Shown one piece after another: positions 40,401 through 55,400 of a stretch of 64,000 bases of DNA (within the stretch, counting starts at the first letter, position 1; each line of letters opens with the position of its first letter). The translations under genes were made by a program, and so were the position numbers. Location of the stretch: NCBI GenBank assembly GCA_026874595.1, contig CM049306.1:98011642-98075641 (forward strand). Direction: 5' to 3'. The notes under the pieces were generated by a model. That model was given only the letters and a program-made list of their open reading frames with translations. It ran no database searches and was not told the DNA's origin. Source of the DNA: Sipunculus nudus. Its lineage: Eukaryota > Annelida > Sipuncula > Golfingiida > Sipunculidae.

Positions 40401-43400
40401 AATTTACACATTGAGAGTAAGAAGCTGTATGATACAGGGTACCTGGTTTCCAGTAAGTGCCTGAACAAGACAAATGTTCCATATGTTAGAGATAATGGAT
40501 TTATTTTAGGGTGGACTGATACTTCTTTGGAGGATCTGAATGTAGACCAAGGCATTAGTGGAGGTGTGAGCTTACTAGTTGTCAGTGCACTCTTCACTGA
40601 TAGTTCTAAGTAAAGAGAACCAAATGTCTTAAGTCAGTTAAAAACAAGTACATACAATACTTGAAATGCACACTTTATTATGTTCAAAGCAAGGGAAACA
40701 CATCAGGATATTTTAAGATGGTGGCAGAAAATAAATAAGGGGTGAGCCCATTAAAACCCTGGAAGTCTGGATATTATATGCAATATGATGGAAAATAAAC
40801 ATGGGAAATCAGGGTATTCCATATTCGGTGGGAGAGACTTTACTAACCTGGGAGATCTGGATATTCTAAACCATCAGATAGTGGTACCTTGCCGCCTGCA
40901 GATAATGCCCATCGGAATGATCTGAAACAACACAAGCAGTTGCAGTAATACTTTTAAAACTGCAACTTTATTACAAATTTGAGACAGAAGATGGATTTCT
41001 CCAACAAATTGTATTACTATTGTGAAATAGAAAGAGTAAGAGGTAAAGGTTGGCTTGTGTCTGGTATCTCCCATGAAGCAGTCTTAACTTTGCCTTCCTG
41101 GTTTTCAGATCCAGTAATAATACGAGCCCCTGATGGTAATTTGTTATTTGCCTGCTGCTCATTAACAGTACCTACTCCCTCTTGGGTGGTGAGGGTTCAA
41201 CATTGTGTTAAAGACCTTACAACTTATGTGGCAAGGACCTCAATATGGAGAATGGTCCAAACCAGGCTAAAACCCAAAAATTAAAGGTCACAACTCAAGG
41301 ACCCTAGCCATTACATTACCAAACTGGATTAATTAGACATGAACAGGTGATTAATAAGATCTACATATATAGATAAATACCAATCTGCCCATGAAAACCA
41401 TGTAACAATCACTGAAACGACAGCTTACACAATAAGAACAGTGCAAGCTGGTGTGCTGCGGCATTGTATTCCTCTAGCATTGCCTTATACCAAACAGTCA
41501 CCGAGTCAGGCTGTCAGGAGATCAAATACAATGCTATTATGTGATCTGCTGATAGTCAGCAGCCAATGAATTCCTCCCCCCCCCCCCCCATTTATTCTTC
41601 TTCTAACATTCAGTAGTCTCTAAATTTAACTCTTTTTTTATGTATTTATCACTAGTTTATATCATGACATCTTTTTGTTGAACACTATTTTGTTAACTTG
41701 CCAAACTAAATGCAAGACATATGAGGGGAAAAACAACAATAATATATTGTGAAGGAACAGAAAACCATGTTATACTCACTCAAACAAAGCATCTTGGCCT
41801 CCTGAAGACATGAACTTTTGGAGCATTAGATGGTATGGAAACTTCTTTTCATCAAATAACATGGGGGATGTGAAGCCTACTGAGCATATCAGGAATGTTA
41901 ATCTGTCAAAGAAAACAATATCTGTATTATAAATAACAGTTATAACACTGGGCATTTAGCTCGAGTGATATTTGGATAGACATCTTTTGTCATAAACATA
42001 ACTGAGTCATTGTACTGGCTCATAGAAGCAGCTAGTTGCATGTATTGTTCTATTTTATATGCTCTTTATATGTTCTGCTTCCCTTTTCATTCAACAACTT
42101 TTTTTGAAGATGATCTTGTCTATGATTTGGTACATAAGGGTCAATAGTCAATCATGTGGTTTAAGGCTTAAGAAACTGAAATGCAGTTTGTAAAATCCAC
42201 GATTTTTACCAATCTGCCCATGTGAACCATGTAACAATCACTGAAACGACAGCTTACACATAAAGAACAGTGCAAGCTGATGTGCTGCGGCATTGTATTC
42301 CTCTAGCACTGCCTTATACCAAACAGTCACTGTGTCAGGCTGTCAGGAGATCAAATACAATGCTTACAGTACTGGTGAAAAAGATGTGTTCCGTATTAAT
42401 TCAACAACTGTCTTTGATGAAGATCTTGTCTATGGTTGGTTCTTAAGGGTCATTACTCAATTATGTAGTTTAAGACTTAAGCTATTGAAATGAAGCTAGT
42501 ACTATGATTTATAGAATCACCTTTTGATGACAAGAGAGGATTAGGTGAATGTGATACATTCACTACCAGTGCATATCACTTGGTTCTGAGATGCAAAATG
42601 CCTGTGTCAGTAAAATCTACTGACATAAATTTGAGAAAATGAAAATGAAATTCAGTCAACAATGTGTTCAAAAAGATATATGTTTAGATCTTTGATTGAC
42701 AACCTTACCTGAGCTTTGGTACAGGTGACCATGGGGGAGGGGACCAACTTAGTCCGCTGGCGAGAAGCATGGCCAGTGCTGATGCTACCTCTCTGGCTGC
42801 TGGCGTGGGAACCTGGGGTAATGTGGGCAGCTGCTGTGTCCGTCGCTGTCGCACTGGTGACCCAACACTCAGCTTGACCAGCAGTCCAAACAGTTCTGCT
42901 AAAGCTCGGCCAAGGCGAGATGATGCTGATAATAAAGGCTTAATTAATTTCATTTGTGCCTGCATTGTCGGAGAATTTTTACCCTTCTCTGGTTTCTTAC
43001 TGTCCGAGTCGCGAGTGCTTTCTTCGATTTCCATGGGAGGGTCATGACTTTCTGACGTACTCAATGTTTCCATGGCTGCACTGACTCCATTGCTTCCAAT
43101 ATCACCAGTGCTATGAGTTAAAGTGCTAGGACTACTTTTATCATCTCGGGAGTCACTGTCTAGTTTGTGATCATTTGGAATGAGTCTGTCCATATCTGCT
43201 TTCCCAAAGTCACAGCCCTGTGGCAAAATGTCTTCACTACACAAAGCTAGGAGTACCGTGCTCTCCCACACTAAGGATGTATACAACCTACTCAACCCAG
43301 AAAGCACCTTCAGGCCAAGCTGTGAACCCCAGTGGCTCACAGATATGCTTCTGATGTCATTCTGAAATAAATCATAGGTCATGTGATTGTCGTTTCTTAA

Positions 43401-46400
43401 ATACAAAACAGCCTCAATTATATGAACATTTTGGGGTACAATTGTTTGGTTAATTGATTTTAGGAGCATCAAGCAACATTTCAAATATAAAATAATTTGG
43501 AATAAGTTTAAATGAAATTTTGGTGATCAATATTCTGATATTAAAATTTCAAGTGTAGTTAAAAACAAACATTCTTGTAAGATATACCTACAAAATATGA
43601 CAGGTCACATGTTCAAATCTTAATCTGTGTGACAGGACCTTTAATAAATAGTTCTGTAAGGATTACGTATTGTGATTTATGTCAATACCTCCAGCTTAGG
43701 ATGAGCTCCTTTTTTAAACAACAATCAAAGATTGGTAATTGTATCTAATACTGACCTGACCAACTTTGCACACATGAACAAACATCATAATGTAAGCATG
43801 TGTGGCCGACAGAGCATGCAGTAAAGGCGTGGCCTGGGCTGACAGGATGGCCTCGGCTGGGTTTGGAGCCTTTGCCAGTTCCTGCAGCAGAACTGATCCC
43901 CCTGGTGGCTGGACAAAGCTGTGCAGTGGCTCCAGCTGCTGTAAGACATTGTTCAGGTGTAACAGCCCCTCCTTCAGAACCTGGGGTTCATGAGACAGCG
44001 TCTGTGGAGAAAGCAAGAGAGATGTGCATAAAGTTATTAATGAAAACATACAAGTTGTGGTTTCATGACTCAGTCAACTTCAGTCAGAACTGATTCACTG
44101 TCTAAATCGAGAGGGGACGACAAATATGGAACACATATTTTACCAAGAAACAAGACTAACTATGGTGTGAACTCAAATTTGTTTGTCATTTTTTTTTATT
44201 TAAGTCTACCAATGAGCCCTCTTTAATAAACCATAAATATTTCGACCAATATTCCTAGAAATGGATGCCCAGATATAACAAATCATTGTTGTGCGAGAAA
44301 TTCCAAACTTAAGTATTAATATCAATTGACAGACTTAAGTCCTCTGTGGACTGACAATGTTAGGTTAAAACTCGTGCATCACAGGATCTCAGATAAACAA
44401 TGCAACCACTTAAAGCAGGGACCCTACAATGGTTATGCTACAAACAACACCTTCAGGTTAAACAGGATGTACCCCCAGTATGTGAGAGGATACTTACCAA
44501 TACAGCTTTACAAACACTGGCCACAGCTTGAGATGAAGGTGACACAGGAAAATCTATCGGTAAGTTGGGCAGGCCTAGTATGCTCATCAGCGGTTCCAGA
44601 CCCTTCTGACTCACAAACTCACGACAGTGGTCATCTGTAGTATTATTACTTAGAATGGCCTCCACGAACTTCATCTAGAGACAAGAGTAGAAAAAGATAC
44701 AGAGGGAATTTGATTATGAGCTATTACATGTAATTATGTATCTAAAAGTAACCACAGAGAGAAGATATTATTTATTTAAATGATAATATGAAGACATTCA
44801 ATGCAATTGATGCTTAAACAAGGGACCTATGGGTCACTGTGCTCAGCTGACGTTAACCTTGAAGGTAAAAATCTAAAATAATATCAAATGGGGATATAGT
44901 GTAAGAGGAAGAGGTAATAAAGGCCATGGTTGGTTTATATGATTGGTTTGTATTGATGAGCAAGAAATTGTTGCAAATAATATTTTGTGACCTGACCATG
45001 TGTTATCTAATGTTGAAACTAAAGCATGTGAGCAGTTTGTGAACAAATGATCTGTACAATTACCATGATCATTAGTTGGCTTTTCGATTAACTGTTGACA
45101 TTTCAGTAGTATACACATTTGTTCAATCGAATCTTTTTTTTGTATAATATATATTATTAAATATATTTTTTTTTATGAAATGTATACAGTTGAAATATAA
45201 CTAATTAACAACATAAAACATGGCAAACAAAGCCTGATTTCAAATTCTGCTGATGCAGGAAAATAATGAACAAATGTTTGTAATAAATCCTCATTTTTTT
45301 ATCACATTTTTTTTTTAAATTTAAGTTTATATTTCTATACATTTTCAATATAACATATATATCTGAATATAAAAGTTGATTCATAATTCTCAATTGCATC
45401 ATCATAAATCTCAATCTTGTCAGATAACACAACATCATGCATACAAATGTTTATTTATTTTTTACCACAAAAATATATCTTTTAAATCTGCAAAACAATA
45501 AATATCTAAAAAAAATACTTGATTTAGATTTCATAATTTTTAGTTGTGTCTTTATTTATCCATAATGTGCTTCATATTTTATCATAATTTAAGCATACTG
45601 ATGGGTTCAATTAAATTTGTTAAAATCATTTAAAAGAAAAATGATTTCTTTAAAAATGCTACATTACACAACATTGCATCTTCTGGATTACACTTTGAAT
45701 TACTTTTTCAAGGAAAGTTTTTGCATATCAGAGTGGAAACAGCATTACAAATAAGGAGATACAGTGAAAACAATAACAATACTGCATAACACTTGGTGGT
45801 TTGGGTTTGCGGGGGGGGGGGGGGGGGGGGGGGGTGATGATATGAGAATAACTGTACACCTGTCACAGCAGGGGATCTCCCCCAGTGACTGTAACAAATC
45901 AGAAACCCTGGCATAGCTGACTTCCAGTGACCTGGAGTGGGACCCTGCATCTGTAATCAAAGCAAATGACTACAATAGAGCCTCAAGTAAAAAATCAATA
46001 ACTAGCTTAATTTTCAAGCTTTTATTTCCAAATGTCAGATTTATACAAATTAAATATTTATGTTTATATGCTGTGAAAATTAAATCAATGGTACTTACAG
46101 GAAAAAAACGTGCCATGGTCAAAGTTGGGCAAAATTTAAGGTACTGATTTTATTTTTATGCTAATTACTTAAAAAAATTACAAAATTCAGATCTAATTTT
46201 GGATAAACAATTGAATTTTAATTAAACATAGTTATATACTTGGGAAAAAAAACTCTACTTTCAAAATTTTTCATGTTAAGTGAGTAAATATTTTTCCTGA
46301 TTTTTTACAAAGTCCATTATGTTTGGGCCCATTACTTAAAGAATTTATACTTAACAGACTTAATTTCTGGCATGTACATAGGAACTATATAGAAGAATAT

Positions 46401-49400
46401 TTATGGTAAATATGAGGAAAAACAGATGAGTGGTTTTGATATTAGGCAGTCCTGAAGTGTAAAAATAGGATTTTAATAAAAAATTGGGGTTTTTCCTTAA
46501 TTTCTCAAAGGAACGAAGTCACAAAGACCCAGTTTTCGGCTTGGTAGGAGATCTTGGGGACATCTAACATTTTGCTGAATTTTGGATCCCTAGGTCTTAC
46601 GGTTTCAAAATGTGCCACATCTACGGACGGACAGACGGACGGACAGACGACGGACAATGGACCACGACTATAGCTCAGATGACTTACAGTCAGCTGAGCT
46701 AAAAATTATTGTAATTCATGTGAAATTTCAACCAGGGGATTAATTCAATTCTTTAATTTTCATTTGTATAATACATTATCGTTAAATGTGGGCATGCATT
46801 TTCAAGTCAGTGGAGTGGTAGCTGGCTTTATAATACATGACAAAAGCAAGATGATGATAGTTATATAACTAACTGGTACCAATGTGGTACGTGTTTTTAC
46901 TTACCACATTCAGCACATAATCCATTAGGGGGACTGGAATTCTTTCTTGTGACCCTGATGCTGACCTGATAATAAAATAAAGACTTATTCATTTAATACT
47001 TCACTGTATGTAAAAATTTGCTTCCAAAAAGTGATGAAATAATATTTAACAGAGCTGTGGAAAACTGTAGATTCAATCTTCTCACCTTTTGTGGCTCTTT
47101 TTCATGAAAAAAAATAAAATACAACCATGGATAATCAAATTAAGATTTACTGGAAAACAAGTTATATATTTCCATTTAAAAGACAGAATAAATGTGTGAA
47201 CAGGATTCAGTGCCAAATTCAGGGATGCCATGATAAAAACATGATGCTTATGCTGAAATAAATAAAAAGTTAACCACTTGGAGAATTTAATTGATATTAT
47301 ACACCTAAAACCCATGCCAAATGATGACAAATAACAATGCTTATTAGCTACGTCCAGCCACAACGACAGACTATAAGACTCACGGCTGCTGTTCTGCATT
47401 TGTTTCAGCATCGTCTCCTGATTTTGACACGGCTCTCTGACTCCCAGTTTCCTCATCTTCCTCCTCGTCCTCGTCAGAAGACGCATCATTGCTGGCTCCA
47501 GTCCTACTGGGGCTGGCCGGTGCTGTGTCCAGCTTGGTAGCTGTCTGGGGTTTCTGGCAGATATACTTAGGGTCACGCCCCATTGTACACACCTCCTCCA
47601 ACAGCTGTAAAATATCCACACATAGTTCATTTATTTTCACTACCATTTTTCCATGCATAAAAATTCAAATATGAATCATAATCATACCGTATACAGATTA
47701 CTTTATGAATGGAGCAAATAATCTGAATGTAATTTAAATGCATGAAAAAAAATTGCCAGCAAATTACAGAGCACTAACATATAAGTGCTTCTGCAAATCA
47801 TTACACCATTTACAAGATAGGCTCACAACGTTGGTAACACATATAATGTTACTAATGTTGTATGATCAATGTTGGTTGGATGGTCTATAATAGTATGTGA
47901 CAGATAAAAAGAAGATTGTGGTAAATTTGGGTCACCTTGATTATAGCTTTGGTTGCCTCTGCTCGCAAGGATGGCTGGTGTCTCATTAGCTCATCCATGG
48001 CATTACCCAGGTTACTGGCTGTGTCTCCTGTCATTATATAATAACAAGCCATTTCATACCTTACAGACAGTGAATGATTAAATGATGAAAAACTGTCACA
48101 ATATAGCAAATGCTACACAGATCTTCAAAATCAATTGATCTCATTATGTTCACAAAACCTGTTTTGACAGTAATCCTGCTGAAGATCTAGTTATCTGCTC
48201 ATTAACTGAATATGATTAATTTTTAGGAGAATAAACTAAGATCAAAATCTTAATATCCTTTATTGCTTAAGAGACTTAAAATGACAGGTACAAGTGCTCC
48301 CCAATAAACCGACTTATCATGACCAAAATTAAAGAAGAAACATGACTGAACAAAAAATAATGGACAAAAGAAGACATAAAATCACTTACTACTACAATGA
48401 AGTTTATTTGCGAGACACAGCCTCTCACAGGTAGAAGAATACATGATATCCAATGGATTTATAAATGTAAAGGTACATTGATTTCAGGTTCAATATGCAG
48501 AAAATTTGAACAGAAAAATAAAGAGGTAGTAGTGTATAAAGAGGTAATAAAATAAATAAATGAGATAACATCTGCTTTCAATTTAATAAAATTCTCTATA
48601 AATAAATTTCATACTCATAACATATTTGTGAAAAAACATCCTGAAATCTAACAATTACCTAGTGGGTCTGAGCTGCGCCGTCGTCTCATGGCAGGAAGAT
48701 AGTCAGGAGACAAAAGCACTTTAAAGAGCCTGCTAAATGGTTTACATTCTACAAATGCCTGCAATCCCCTGTTGTTCAGACATAGTGCACTGAACACATT
48801 AGGCAGTGATGCAAGCACTTCTCTTGTTGCTGGTACTTGCTGAAATGACCAAACAATGGTGAAGCGTTATCTGTAATTGTAGGATTTTCATTCATGGAAG
48901 CATCTGATCTTTGGGAACCTGCAGTGTGTCAGTTTAGGTACAGGTCTTATAAAACAGGTTTCTCAGAAAGAGCATACTAAGTGGGCAGTGATGGGGTTTT
49001 GTATTTGGTAGGTTTTATCATGATGTCATATTCTGCATAATGTTCCATCCATTCAGTAAAGAATGTGTTCTACTTTTGTTCAATCAATATCATAATGTTA
49101 AACATGTCTACAGATAATGATACTATTATTAACTAGAATACGGGTAGTAGACAAGCAACTACGTGTATCAGTCAAAATCAGAGTGGAACGGGTGAAGTGA
49201 GGCATGAATTGAGTGGCAAGGGGAAACAGAGTGAAGTGTTGCATATTAGCATGGATGTCTGCAACCGAAATGTGTATGTAGGTTGCGCCACCTACCACAA
49301 AATCCAGAAAGCTGTCCCAGTTGTATACATATGCAAAATTTAAAACAGATAAGTCAAACCACTACATGTATATGAGTGTTTTTAGCCCATGGAAGACAAA

Positions 49401-52400
49401 CAGATGGACGCTGTGCAAAAATTGTTGCAGGTGGCGCCACCAGTTTTGCGTATGATAAAGAGCTATGTGAGATCTATACATATAGCAAAATTTTGGGCCA
49501 AACAGTCAAACGGTTTCTGAGATATGAGCTTGGATGACTGCAGCGCAAACTAGAATGTAGGTGGCGCCACCTGTCATAAAATCAAGAGAGCTGTCCAGGA
49601 TGTATAAAACTGCAAAATTTTAGGCAGATATGTCACACAACTGCTGTGATATGAGTGATTTTATCCCACAGCAAAGAAACAGAAGGATGCTGTGCAAAAA
49701 TGGTTGCAGGTTGTGCCACCAGTTTTGCATATGGTAAAGAGCTATGTGAGATCTATACACATGCAAAATTTTGGCCCAATCGGTCAAACGGTTCCTGAGA
49801 TTTGAGCTTGGATGTCTGCAGCCTAAACTAGAATGTAGATAGCACCACCTGTCATAAAATCAAGAGAGCTGTCCAGGATGTATAAACCTGCAAAATTTTA
49901 GGCAGATATGTCAAACCACTGCTGAGATATGAGTGATTTTATCCCACAGCAGACAGACAGATGCTGCGCAAAAATGGCTGCAAGTGGCGCCACCAGTTTT
50001 GCGTATGATAAAGAGCTATGTGAGATCTATACACATGACAAATTTTGGCCCTATCTGTCAAAAGGTTCCCGAGATATGAGCTTGGATGTCTGCAGCGTAA
50101 ACGTGAATGTAGGTGGTGCCACCTGTCATAAATCAAGAAAGCAAACCAGGATGTATACCCATGCAAAATTTCAGGTGAATTAGTCAAACCACTGCAGAGA
50201 TATGAGTGATTTTAACCCAAGGAAGACGAACAGATTGACTCTGTGCAAACATGGTTGCAGGTGGCGCCACCATTTTTTTGCATGTTATAAAGCTATCTAA
50301 GGGCTACATTTGTACAAAATTTTTTTCCTGATCAGTCAAACTGTTCCAAAGATATGTGGGTTTATGTGTGGAAACAGACGCACAAATGGAAGCTGTGCAG
50401 AGAGGAAAGGTCAGAGGTCAACGCCAATTGGTTAGGCACCAGTTCACATGTGACCTGATAATTGGTGTAAGTTTCGGAAAAATCCGTCCAGTAGCCTCAG
50501 AGGATTTCTACAGAAACCAACGCCGGGGCGGAGGCGGAACCCGGTCAAAAACATAGTATCCGCAAAACTTTGTTTAGGCAGATACAAATATATTTGCAAT
50601 CAGTGCTATAACTATATATATTTGCAAACAGTAACTTATTATGATACAAATATATTTAAATCTTGACCTGAGGAATTTTCTCCTATTTCTTACATTTCTT
50701 CAATATTATAATCATAAGACATACCAAGGAATTCTTTTACAGAAACTATCAAAATTTAACTTTCTACTTACATCTTTCACTAGTAGAGCATGCAGGACCA
50801 CATCCGTGAGGCCGTTGTCTTGTAAAAAGGACAGCAAAGATGGTTCTTGGAAAACATATACTGTTACAACGTCAGTGGCTGCAAATACAAAATGTAACTG
50901 AATGATATAATAAAGACACAAGAGGGGTAGAGTGGAATTCTAATCAAACACAAACTGCATGAAAAGACAATGCAGAGTTCTGTGTTATACCATTAATATA
51001 TGTAAATACAAGAATGTGCAAAAAGTTAATGCACTATTATCTTTGAAGTACAGGAAACAGGAATTACATTTTATCAAACTCCAAAAAAACTTCCTCAGCA
51101 AATATTCTTCACTTCAATCCTTTGATCATTTTCAAATTTACTTTTCTCTCTGTAAGACATACTTAAACAAATGATTTAAATGGATTCTGCATGGCAAACA
51201 CAAAATCACTCCTGATTTTACCAGAAAGAGCACTGACCTTGAAGGAAAAGAGAAGCACCGTAATATTCAGCATTGCTTATGATGTGTTTCAGGGAACGTG
51301 GCAGGGAACCATCCATCACTGCAAGGTATGATGGAAATGTCAGTGGGACAGTTATTGCATCATCATAATCATAACATGAACTGATGAATAATCATTTTAT
51401 TAATTTTACAGTATCCTTTATATTAGATTCAGAGAGTCACTGATAAGGTGGCTTAAGAAGTAGCATGTTACAGAAGCCTGGACTCGTTTCCAAAAGCATT
51501 TAAGAACAAATATACATTTAAATAAAATAACTGATAAATACAATGACAACTTCTGTAGTAACCTTTCAAACTAGAAATACAAATATACTGAATCAAAATT
51601 ATAAAGATCACATACTCTTCCACTAACTAAGCTACCAAATCATCCAAATTTCTTTTATATAAGTTCTAAGTTGTGGTATTAGATAGTGGTGTGCCAACTG
51701 ACTGATTATATAGATGACTAGTTGTTTCTTTCAAATACTGAAATAACCTTTACAGCATATTTCACGGAAATACAGGAGGTACATCAAATAATTGATTAAT
51801 TATCTATCATCTGTCATTCTTCCTTTCAATCACTGAACATGGTTTTTTGACCCATTCCTTCCACTAGTGTTAGACAATTCCACAAAACTACTCACAGTGC
51901 CTCACGCTCTCTGATATGGCTGGATCAGGAATGGCCTTCTTCAGGAAGTTCAGCATTGATTTTAGCAGGGCTGCTCTCTGTGCAAAACACACTGGGGCTG
52001 AAAAAAAGGACCAGTAAATAAAGTAAAACTTAACAATCAATTTATAATCAACATTTGAATGGGATACCTTTAGAGACCTTTTCAGCTTAGTTAAGGTATC
52101 ATGAATATCATAACCAGCATACTACATGGTTTTAAACAATACATGTGGTATGTCTTTTACATGTACTCTCACGTTGGCTTAAATAATTGTTCCTTGTTTG
52201 GAAGTGAATAAACTTTTAAACACCTGAAGATTAACAAATGAAAGACTTGGGGATCAATAGAAGCTTCCTAATTTGGATTTACTCTGGATATTTTCTTCCC
52301 AGTCTCAGTTAACAAATAAGATGTGATCTTTCTCTTAGTATGGTTCCTTTTTTTCAATAAATTTGTCATGCACGGGCAATATGAACTTTAAATAATCCCC

Positions 52401-55400
52401 CTACTGCCTCAAGAAGGCATTTTGATTTCATCCAGATGTGCATATGCACAAGGCTACTCAGATAGTACAAAAACATATGTAAAATATTTAAAGAATTGAT
52501 GGTTAGGTGTGAAGATAAATAAGAATAAAGATAAATCTCCACAGCACAAAAACACACAAGGTTTTATACAATTTCAAGGAATCCACAACTTGGCACATAT
52601 GTGCCAACTTCTTTTAAAGTTGAACACCTTTAACATTGCAGAACTATCCAAAAAGCTTTCAAGCAGCTAGTATTAAGTCTTTATATCTCAGATAAAAAAG
52701 ATATAATGTGCGTTAATGTGCACTAGTTGTTGGGCACAGACATTACTTCTAAAAAGTCTGAATTAATGTTTAAAGTTAAGTTTGGTAAACTTTCAAAAAT
52801 ATGTTGATTTGACAAGAACAACCCGCTATGAAACATGTTTTGTTTGCTTCTGGACATTGCTTACCTTTTCCTGAGACCGGCTTATCCTGTGCGGCAGTGG
52901 ACGTTGATGCTCCTTGGTTCACAGCAGCACTGTCGGCATCAGTCTCCATGTCGGACGTCGTAGGTGGCGGGGAGAGGGGGAGGATCTCAGAGGAGTCGGA
53001 TGGCTGAGGTCTGATAACAAATGGCTGCTCCTTCCGGCAGATGTCAATTTCATGCTGGAACAATGAAAATCACCTAATAAAGAAAACATGCAACAGTCAT
53101 ATGTCAACGAAAGAGCATACAGTTTGGTTCGGTCCTTGACATCCAGAGGGTAATAAATGACTGTTCAGCCCTAGAACACGCAATGTGGGGGATTCTTACT
53201 TCACATAAATTTTACATTTTCTTAAAATATTATTCTGAATATTACTAGTCTGATTGTACAAATGTGACTGCACTGCACTGCTCAAGGGCAATATAATATT
53301 ATACACACCTGTTATGCCCCTTTTACTTAAAAAGCAGCTAGGGTTTTACCAATGAAAAAGTGCAAGACCACAAAATTTGCCACTTCATATATTTGTACTT
53401 ACCTCAAGCCTGTTAATAAAGGCTGTCAGACCACTATGAGACTGGAATGCTGTCATATCCAGGTTTGTAATAAGATCCACAACTCTCACTGCTCGGGTTA
53501 CAAACTGGAAACAAAACACATTGTTCAAACTTGTGTTGTTTCTTGGCATTAGTAATTACATACAAGGCATAATTAGACTAGATGTATTAAACTGCAAAAG
53601 TCTAGTCAGTGTGAACATCAGCAGGACAGTCCTGTGACCTTGACCTCAAAAATGAATACGATTCTTCCCCTATTGATAGGTGAGCCATATTTGAAAAATG
53701 AAAAGTTGGAATAAAATAACTGGGGAATTCTTTCTCAACCAAGTCTCATAACTCAAGAGTCATGGAGGAAAAGTCCTGAGCTATCTGAAGAAAAGATTTG
53801 CCCTTACCAAAAGTAGCTTAACCAAATATTTGTTCTTTTTCCATACAGTAATTGTGAAAAGCAAATAAATATATCCAAACATCCCAGTATTTGAATTTGG
53901 TTGGACTCATCGTCAGACTATGATACAAATGTTTTTTTTTCATTCCGAGTAATATGAGTATATCGGGGAAAAATGAGGTAAGAAAACACTGGGACAGACT
54001 CATATGAGTATATCGGGGAAAAATGAGGTATGAAAACACTGGGACAGAGTCATATGAGTATATCAGGCAACATGAGGTAAGGACACACTAAGACAGAGTC
54101 AGATGAGTATATCAGGGAAAATGATGCAAGGAATCACTGGGACAGAGTCATATGAGTATATCAGGCAAAATGATGCAAAAAAACACTGGGACAGAGTCAT
54201 ATGAGTATATCAGGCAAAATGATGCAAGGAAACTGGGACAGAGTCATATGAGTATATCAGGGAAAATGATGCAAGGAAACACTGGGACAGAGTCATATGA
54301 GTATATCAGGCAAAATGATGCAAGGAAACTGGGACAGAGTCATATGAGTATATCAAGGAAAATGATGCAAGGAAACACTGGAACAGAGTCATATGAGTAT
54401 ATCAGGGAAAATGATGCAAGAAAACACTGAGACAGAGTCATTTGAGTATATCAGGCAAAATTAGGTAAGGAAACACTGGGACAGAGTCATATGAGTATAT
54501 CAGGAAAAAATGAGGTAAGGAAACACCGGGACAGAGTAATATGAGTATATCAGGGAAAATGATGCAAGGAAACACTGGGACAGAGTCATATGAGTATATC
54601 AGGGAAAATGATGCAAGGAAACACTGGGACAGAGTCATATGAGTATATCAGGCAAAATGATGCAAGGAAACTGGGACAGAGTCATATGAGTATATCAAGG
54701 AAAATGATGCAAGGAAACACTGGAACAGAGTCATATGAGTATATCAGGGAAAATGATGCAAGAAAACACTGAGACAGAGTCATTTGAGTATATCAGGCAA
54801 AATTAGGTAAGGAAACACTGGGACAGAGTCATATGAGTATATCAGGAAAAAATGAGGTAAGGAAACACCGGGACAGAGTAATTATGAGTATATCAGGCAA
54901 AATGATGCAAGGAAACACTGGGACAGAGTCATATGAGTATATCAAGCAAAATGAGGTAAGGAAACACTGGGACAGAGTCATATGAGTATATCAGGCAAAA
55001 TGATGCAAGGAAACACTGGGACAGAGTCATATGAGTATATCATGGCAAAACAAGGTGAGTAAACACTGGGATACTAACTGTTATGTGTTCCTGCCCATCA
55101 CCGAACCAGTTGATGACCTTGAGCAAGGATTCCATCATGCCACAAGATACCAATGCCTCCCCTCCTGAAATCAACCATGTTCCTCAGTAAAGTTCCCAGA
55201 GGTTCTGTTTTGAATAACTGACAGGAAATTGCCTGTATCTCCATGTATTTATTTTTATATTACATTACATTTTATATTACATTACATTTTATTAATGAAC
55301 CTTATAAATACTGTGAGAAATAATTAATGAGACAAGGAGAATGTCATTTTGTTATACAAGTTAAAACATTTAGTTTTATTTAAGTTCCTTAGTTCTAGGC

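Noticed and set aside
48518-48550. AGAGGTAGTAGTGTATA resembles let-7, which in vertebrates lies (with miR-98) in a HUWE1 intron
   Set aside because: The match breaks after GAGGTAGTAG, it is on the strand opposite to the host gene, and no complementary arm lies nearby to form a precursor hairpin.
54152-54772. Plus-strand open frames of repeated Met-Ser-Ile-Ser and Tyr-Glu-Tyr-Ile peptides
   Set aside because: They come from the 49-bp minisatellite in one frame, break at every unit-length change, and have no start or stop context of a gene.
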